Shown: piece after piece, positions 23,290 through 25,454 of the stretch | Position numbering within the stretch: position 1 is the first letter of the stretch | Layout of the letters: the number at the start of each line of letters is the position of its first letter | DNA from: UBA920 sp038257015 | GTDB taxonomy: Bacteria; Patescibacteriota; Doudnabacteria; UBA920 | Assembly (NCBI GenBank): GCA_038257015.1 | Contig: JBBSJS010000009.1 | Location: 1-25,454 of the forward strand | Length of the DNA: 25,454 nucleotides | Direction of reading: 5' to 3' | Translations under genes and position numbers: made by a program | Notes under the pieces: generated by a model | Seen by the model: only the letters and a program-made list of their open reading frames with translations | Told to the model about the DNA's origin: nothing | The model's database searches: none

Positions 23290-23838
23290 TTATTTTCCGT
23301 TCGACTTAAACGGGAAACTCATCAGTTTGAGAAGCTCAAGAGCTTCTTCGTCTTTCTTAGCTGAGGTGATAATGGAAATTTGTAAGCTGAAAATGTGGTC
23401 TAGCGCTTCTCCTGAAATTTCTGGAAATACAATATGTTCTTTCAAACCTAAGTGATAGCTACCACGACCATCGAAGCCCGTGTCAGGTAGTCCACGGAAA
23501 TCTTTAACGCGAGGCAAAGCTACGGAGATAAGCTTATCAAGGAAATCGTACATACGGGGACCGCGTAAAGTAACCGATAGACCAACCACTTGTCCTTCAC
23601 GGATTTTGAATCCAGCGACGGACTTGCGAGCCTTGTTTTCTACTGGAGCTTGTCCAGTAACTGCAGCCAAATCACGCTTGATACTCTCGACGAACTTACC
23701 GTCTTTGAGGTACTTGCCGATTCCCACATTCAGCATAATTTTAGTGACTTTCGGCACTTCCATTACATTCTTGTGGCCAAACTGCTTTTGCAAGGCAGGT
23801 GCTAGCTCTTTATTATATTTTGCTTGTAATCTGTTCAT
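23290..23838 (-). CDS. rplE: 50S ribosomal protein L5
   Basis: 5S rRNA-binding large-subunit protein, 182 aa, normal length. N-terminal LQAKYNKELAPALQKQFGHKNVMEVPKVTKIMLNVGIG and central GQAPVENKARKSVAGFKIREGQVVGLSVTLRG are family signatures, with DFRGLPDTGFDGRGSYHLGLKEHIVFPEI further on. It lies 29 nt after rplX. No Shine-Dalgarno is evident before the ATG. Confidence 0.98.
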   Translation of the reverse strand: MNRLQAKYNKELAPALQKQFGHKNVMEVPKVTKIMLNVGIGKYLKDGKFVESIKRDLAAVTGQAPVENKARKSVAGFKIREGQVVGLSVTLRGPRMYDFLDKLISVALPRVKDFRGLPDTGFDGRGSYHLGLKEHIVFPEISGEALDHIFSLQISIITSAKKDEEALELLKLMSFPFKSNGK

Positions 23839-23867
23839 ATTAGTAAGTTATAAAAACTGCTAGGGTC

Positions 23868-24191
23868 TTATACGGCTTTGCCGCTCTTCTTTGATACTCT
23901 CTGCTTGGAACCATCTTCGAGGAATTTATATCCGACACGAGTAGGTTTTCCAGAATTTTCATCAATCAACATGACTTTGGATACAGCCATTGCACCAGCG
24001 AAGGTGATCTTCTGACCAGGTTGACCAGCTTTACGGCTCTTTTGGAACTTGGTGTGCATGTTAACGTTTTCAACTACAACTTTTTGAGTTGCAATAATCA
24101 CGCGCAACACCTTGCCGGTTTTGCCTTTGTCTTTGCCAGACAACACTTTTACGTTGTCGCCTTTTTTAATTTTTAGCTTAATCTGAGTCAT
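23868..24191 (-). CDS. rplX: 50S ribosomal protein L24
   Basis: Assembly-initiating large-subunit protein, 107 aa. The KOW motif is clear in KIKKGDNVKVLSGKDKGKTGKVLRV (residues about 7-31), followed by VENVNMHTKFQKS and a typical basic C-terminus. It starts after a 312-nt non-coding region that separates it from rplN, where only a few to a few dozen bases are usual. A TATACT box about 30 nt before the ATG might be an extra promoter, but no -35 fits. Confidence 0.98.
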   Translation of the reverse strand: MTQIKLKIKKGDNVKVLSGKDKGKTGKVLRVIIATQKVVVENVNMHTKFQKSRKAGQPGQKITFAGAMAVSKVMLIDENSGKPTRVGYKFLEDGSKQRVSKKSGKAV

Positions 24192-24284
24192 AATGTTTAG
24201 TAGCTAATGCTAGTGATTGATAAGTATATAAATGAGGGGCCTGAGACAGCTTGAGCGGTTTTAGTTCTGAGCCAAAGTCTAGGC

Positions 24285-24344
24285 AATCTGTATAAATTTT
24301 GTGAGGCGTAGTTGAGACTACGGCGAACAAAATTTATACAGATT
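24285..24344. repeat. Hairpin A of the rplN-rplX insert
   Basis: Perfect 18-bp outer stem (24285-24302 with 24327-24344; first arm AATCTGTATAAATTTTGT). Inside: GAGG, a 6-bp stem CGTAGT/ACTACG with loop TGAG, then GCGA. Core very similar to hairpin B. Confidence 0.85.
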
Positions 24345-24414
24345 AACGAAGAGGTTGGCCAGAAATAAAATCGCTTTGTGGTTTCGAAACCTCTTGTTTG
24401 TTCAAGTGCGAGGC

Positions 24415-24473
24415 ATTTTCCTCTGAATTCTGGAGCCGTAGCTAGACTACGGTGACAGGATTCAGAGGAAAAT
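24415..24473. repeat. Hairpin B of the rplN-rplX insert
   Basis: 18-bp outer stem (24415-24432 with 24456-24473), 17 Watson-Crick pairs plus one T-G. Inside: GAG, a 6-bp stem CCGTAG/CTACGG with loop CTAGA, then TGA. The core matches hairpin A while the outer stem sequence is unrelated. Confidence 0.85.
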
Positions 24474-24503
24474 AACAAAGCAATTGAGCAAAGGAGTGTT
24501 TCG

Positions 24504-24875
24504 TTAGATTACTTCGGGTGCTAGTGAGGCGATTTTCGCAAACCCCTTGTCTCTAACTTCTCTTGGGATTGGTCCGAAGATGCGAGTTCCACGAGGTTCA
24601 CCTTTTTCTTTGTCTACCAGTATGCCAGCATTTTCATCAAAGCGGATGTAAGAACCATCAGCACGACGAATCTCTTTGCGAGTGCGAACAATTACAGCAT
24701 AAACTTTGTCGCCTTTTTTGACTTGACCACCAGGTGAAACCTGACGAACTGAGCCAGCGATGATATCGCCTACACGAGCAAAGCGACGAGCGTTCTTCCC
24801 GTTTACGGAGAAAACATTCACGACTTTAGCGCCGGTATTGTCTGCTATTTTAATGAGTGATCTTATTTGTAACAT
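24504..24875 (-). CDS. rplN: 50S ribosomal protein L14
   Basis: Large-subunit protein at the subunit interface, 123 aa, normal length. It starts MLQIRSLIKIADNTGAKVVNVFSV and contains VYAVIVRTRKEIRRADGSYIRFDENAGILVDKEKGEPRGTRIFGPIPREVR, diagnostic of L14. It lies 23 nt after rpsQ. Its stop codon overlaps one arm (24500-24506) of a possible long-range helix of the downstream structured insert. Confidence 0.98.
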   Translation of the reverse strand: MLQIRSLIKIADNTGAKVVNVFSVNGKNARRFARVGDIIAGSVRQVSPGGQVKKGDKVYAVIVRTRKEIRRADGSYIRFDENAGILVDKEKGEPRGTRIFGPIPREVRDKGFAKIASLAPEVI

Positions 24876-24898
24876 AACTGGTTATTAAATAAATGAGG

Positions 24899-25147
24899 TT
24901 AGTTAACTTTCTTGATTACAGAGAAAGTTTTTTCTTTACTCTTCGGACGAATGGATTCGATTACAACTTTGTCGCCAATTTTGTATTCGTTCTCTTCATC
25001 ATGAGCTTTATACTTCATGGACTTGGTGTAGCTCTTGTGGTATTTCGGATGGCGCAAACGCACATCAACCTTAACCACAACAGTCTTGTCCATTTTGTCT
25101 GACACGACTGTGCCAGTAATTTGTTGTTTATGTGAACTAGTTTCCAT
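24899..25147 (-). CDS. rpsQ: 30S ribosomal protein S17
   Basis: Small-subunit 16S rRNA-binding protein with an OB fold, 82 aa. Signature: ITGTVVSDKMDKTVVVKVDVRLRHPKYHKSYTKSMKYKAHDEENEYKIGDKVVIESIRPKSKEKTFSVIK. Order L16-L29-S17-L14 is classical. It starts 6 nt after rpmC, so translation is likely coupled. Confidence 0.98.
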   Translation of the reverse strand: METSSHKQQITGTVVSDKMDKTVVVKVDVRLRHPKYHKSYTKSMKYKAHDEENEYKIGDKVVIESIRPKSKEKTFSVIKKVN

Positions 25148-25153
25148 ATGCGT

Positions 25154-25342
25154 TTAGTTAGTTTGTGCGGTTAAATAGGTCTTAATGCGCGCTACTGTTT
25201 TACGAGCTTGCTTTAATTCATGAATATTTTTTGCTTGACCAAGTTTTACTTTCACTCTTAGTTCTACAACTTTATCTTGTAACTCGATCAAGTCCTTTTT
25301 TAACTGAGCAACATCCTTTTGACTGATTTCTTTGTACTTCAT
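25154..25342 (-). CDS. rpmC: 50S ribosomal protein L29
   Basis: Small helical large-subunit protein near the exit tunnel, 62 aa. It matches the family pattern: MKYKEISQKDVAQLKKDLIELQDKVVELRVKVKLGQAKNIHELKQARKTVARIKTYLT. It starts 2 nt after the rplP stop. Confidence 0.97.
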   Translation of the reverse strand: MKYKEISQKDVAQLKKDLIELQDKVVELRVKVKLGQAKNIHELKQARKTVARIKTYLTAQTN

Positions 25343-25344
25343 AA

Positions 25345-25454
25345 TTATTGCTTAATTAAAAATTTAGTTCTTACTGGTAGCTTGTGAGCAGCAAGTCTCA
25401 TCGCTTCGCGAGCTTGAGGTTCTGTTACACCATCCATTTCAAACATAATGCGAC
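25345..25454 (-). CDS. rplP: 50S ribosomal protein L16 (partial, 5' end outside window)
   Basis: Only the C-terminal 35 or so residues are present. Read on the minus strand they are RIMFEMDGVTEPQAREAMR followed by LAAHKLPVRTKFLIKQ and a TAA stop at 25345-25347. The AREAMRLAAHKLPVRTKF stretch is the typical L16 ending. Its place before rpmC fits the S10 operon. Confidence 0.95.
   Translation of the reverse strand, partial: RIMFEMDGVTEPQAREAMRLAAHKLPVRTKFLIKQ

Larger units (their letters stand above)
24192..24503. other. 312-nt structured non-coding insert between rplN and rplX
   Basis: No credible gene here; all other gaps in this operon are 6-52 nt. The stretch is dominated by inverted repeats. 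From low to high coordinate: a bulged stem GCCTGAGAC/GTCTAGGC (24239-24284) directly abuts hairpin A (24285-24344); then AAGAGGTT/AACCTCTT (24349-24395), with a competing perfect palindrome GGTTTCGAAACC (24380-24391); then hairpin B (24415-24473). Long-range complements TAACGAA (24344-24350)/TTCGTTA (24500-24506, reaching the rplN stop) and GCTTTGT (24373-24379)/ACAAAGC (24475-24481) could close a multi-branched fold, though not all pairings can coexist. It may be a regulatory RNA, a processing site or an inserted mobile/repeat element. Strand of action is unknown. Confidence 0.75.

Noticed and set aside
24285..24473. Integron attC sites (also about 60 nt and hairpin-forming)
   Set aside because: attC sites have conserved outer boxes and variable centres; here the centre is conserved and the outer stems differ. 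No GTTRRRY/RYYYAAC pair is present and no integrase is seen.
24197..24478. Open frame of 93 codons on the minus strand between rplN and rplX
   Set aside because: Starts with TTG, has no ribosome site, no recognisable protein pattern, and is made of the arms of the hairpins; the inverted repeats explain the open frame.

Overview
The window most likely comes from a low-GC member of the Candidate Phyla Radiation (Patescibacteria). This rests on four points: a contiguous spc-type ribosomal-protein operon with no rpmD (L30) between S5 and L15, a short zinc-type S14, many small proteins of unknown family, and envelope and T4SS-like ATPase genes typical of these tiny epibionts. The lineage within CPR cannot be fixed from the sequence. 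TGA is used as a stop (the lectin-like gene at 11821), so the UGA=Gly code of Gracilibacteria/Absconditabacteria is not supported. Every gene but one (8256-9347) is on the minus strand.

Layout, left to right. (1) 1-879: 5' part of a membrane-anchored HtrA/DegP protease. (2) 950-4219: dnaX followed by a large membrane-anchored protein of unknown family, one transcription unit from a promoter at about 4257 to a terminator at 911-933. (3) 4336-5763: an unknown acidic-tailed protein plus a six-helix GtrA-like protein. (4) 5956-9347: two divergent envelope genes, a membrane-bound lytic transglycosylase/DUF5715-like peptidase fusion and a secreted Lys-rich multi-pass protein, sharing a back-to-back promoter region. 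(5) 9539-11752: a DPM1-like GT2 glycosyltransferase and a GT-C-like membrane protein, probably a lipid-linked sugar donor and its user. (6) 11821-14853: a three-gene operon ending in a polytopic membrane protein with a LecA/PA-IL-like lectin domain. (7) 15092-19263: a four-gene operon around a VirD4/TraD-like ATPase with acidic and coiled-coil partners. (8) 19347-25454: secY, rplO, rpsE, rplR, rplF, rpsH, rpsN, rplE, rplX, a 312-nt non-coding insert, rplN, rpsQ, rpmC and the end of rplP.

Two things stand out. First, the non-coding insert between rplN and rplX (24192-24503) carries two 59-60-nt hairpins with different 18-bp outer stems but nearly the same core, a good candidate for an undescribed structured element. 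Second, two styles of expression signal coexist. The envelope/surface genes have TTGACA boxes, 17-bp spacers and AGGAG ribosome sites. Most other internal units have only an extended TGnTATAAT-type -10, no visible -35, usually short or absent leaders and no Shine-Dalgarno. The first group (transglycosylase/peptidase, Lys-rich surface protein, lectin operon) may form a co-regulated host-contact set; that is inference. All calls come from reading the sequence by eye, with no database search.
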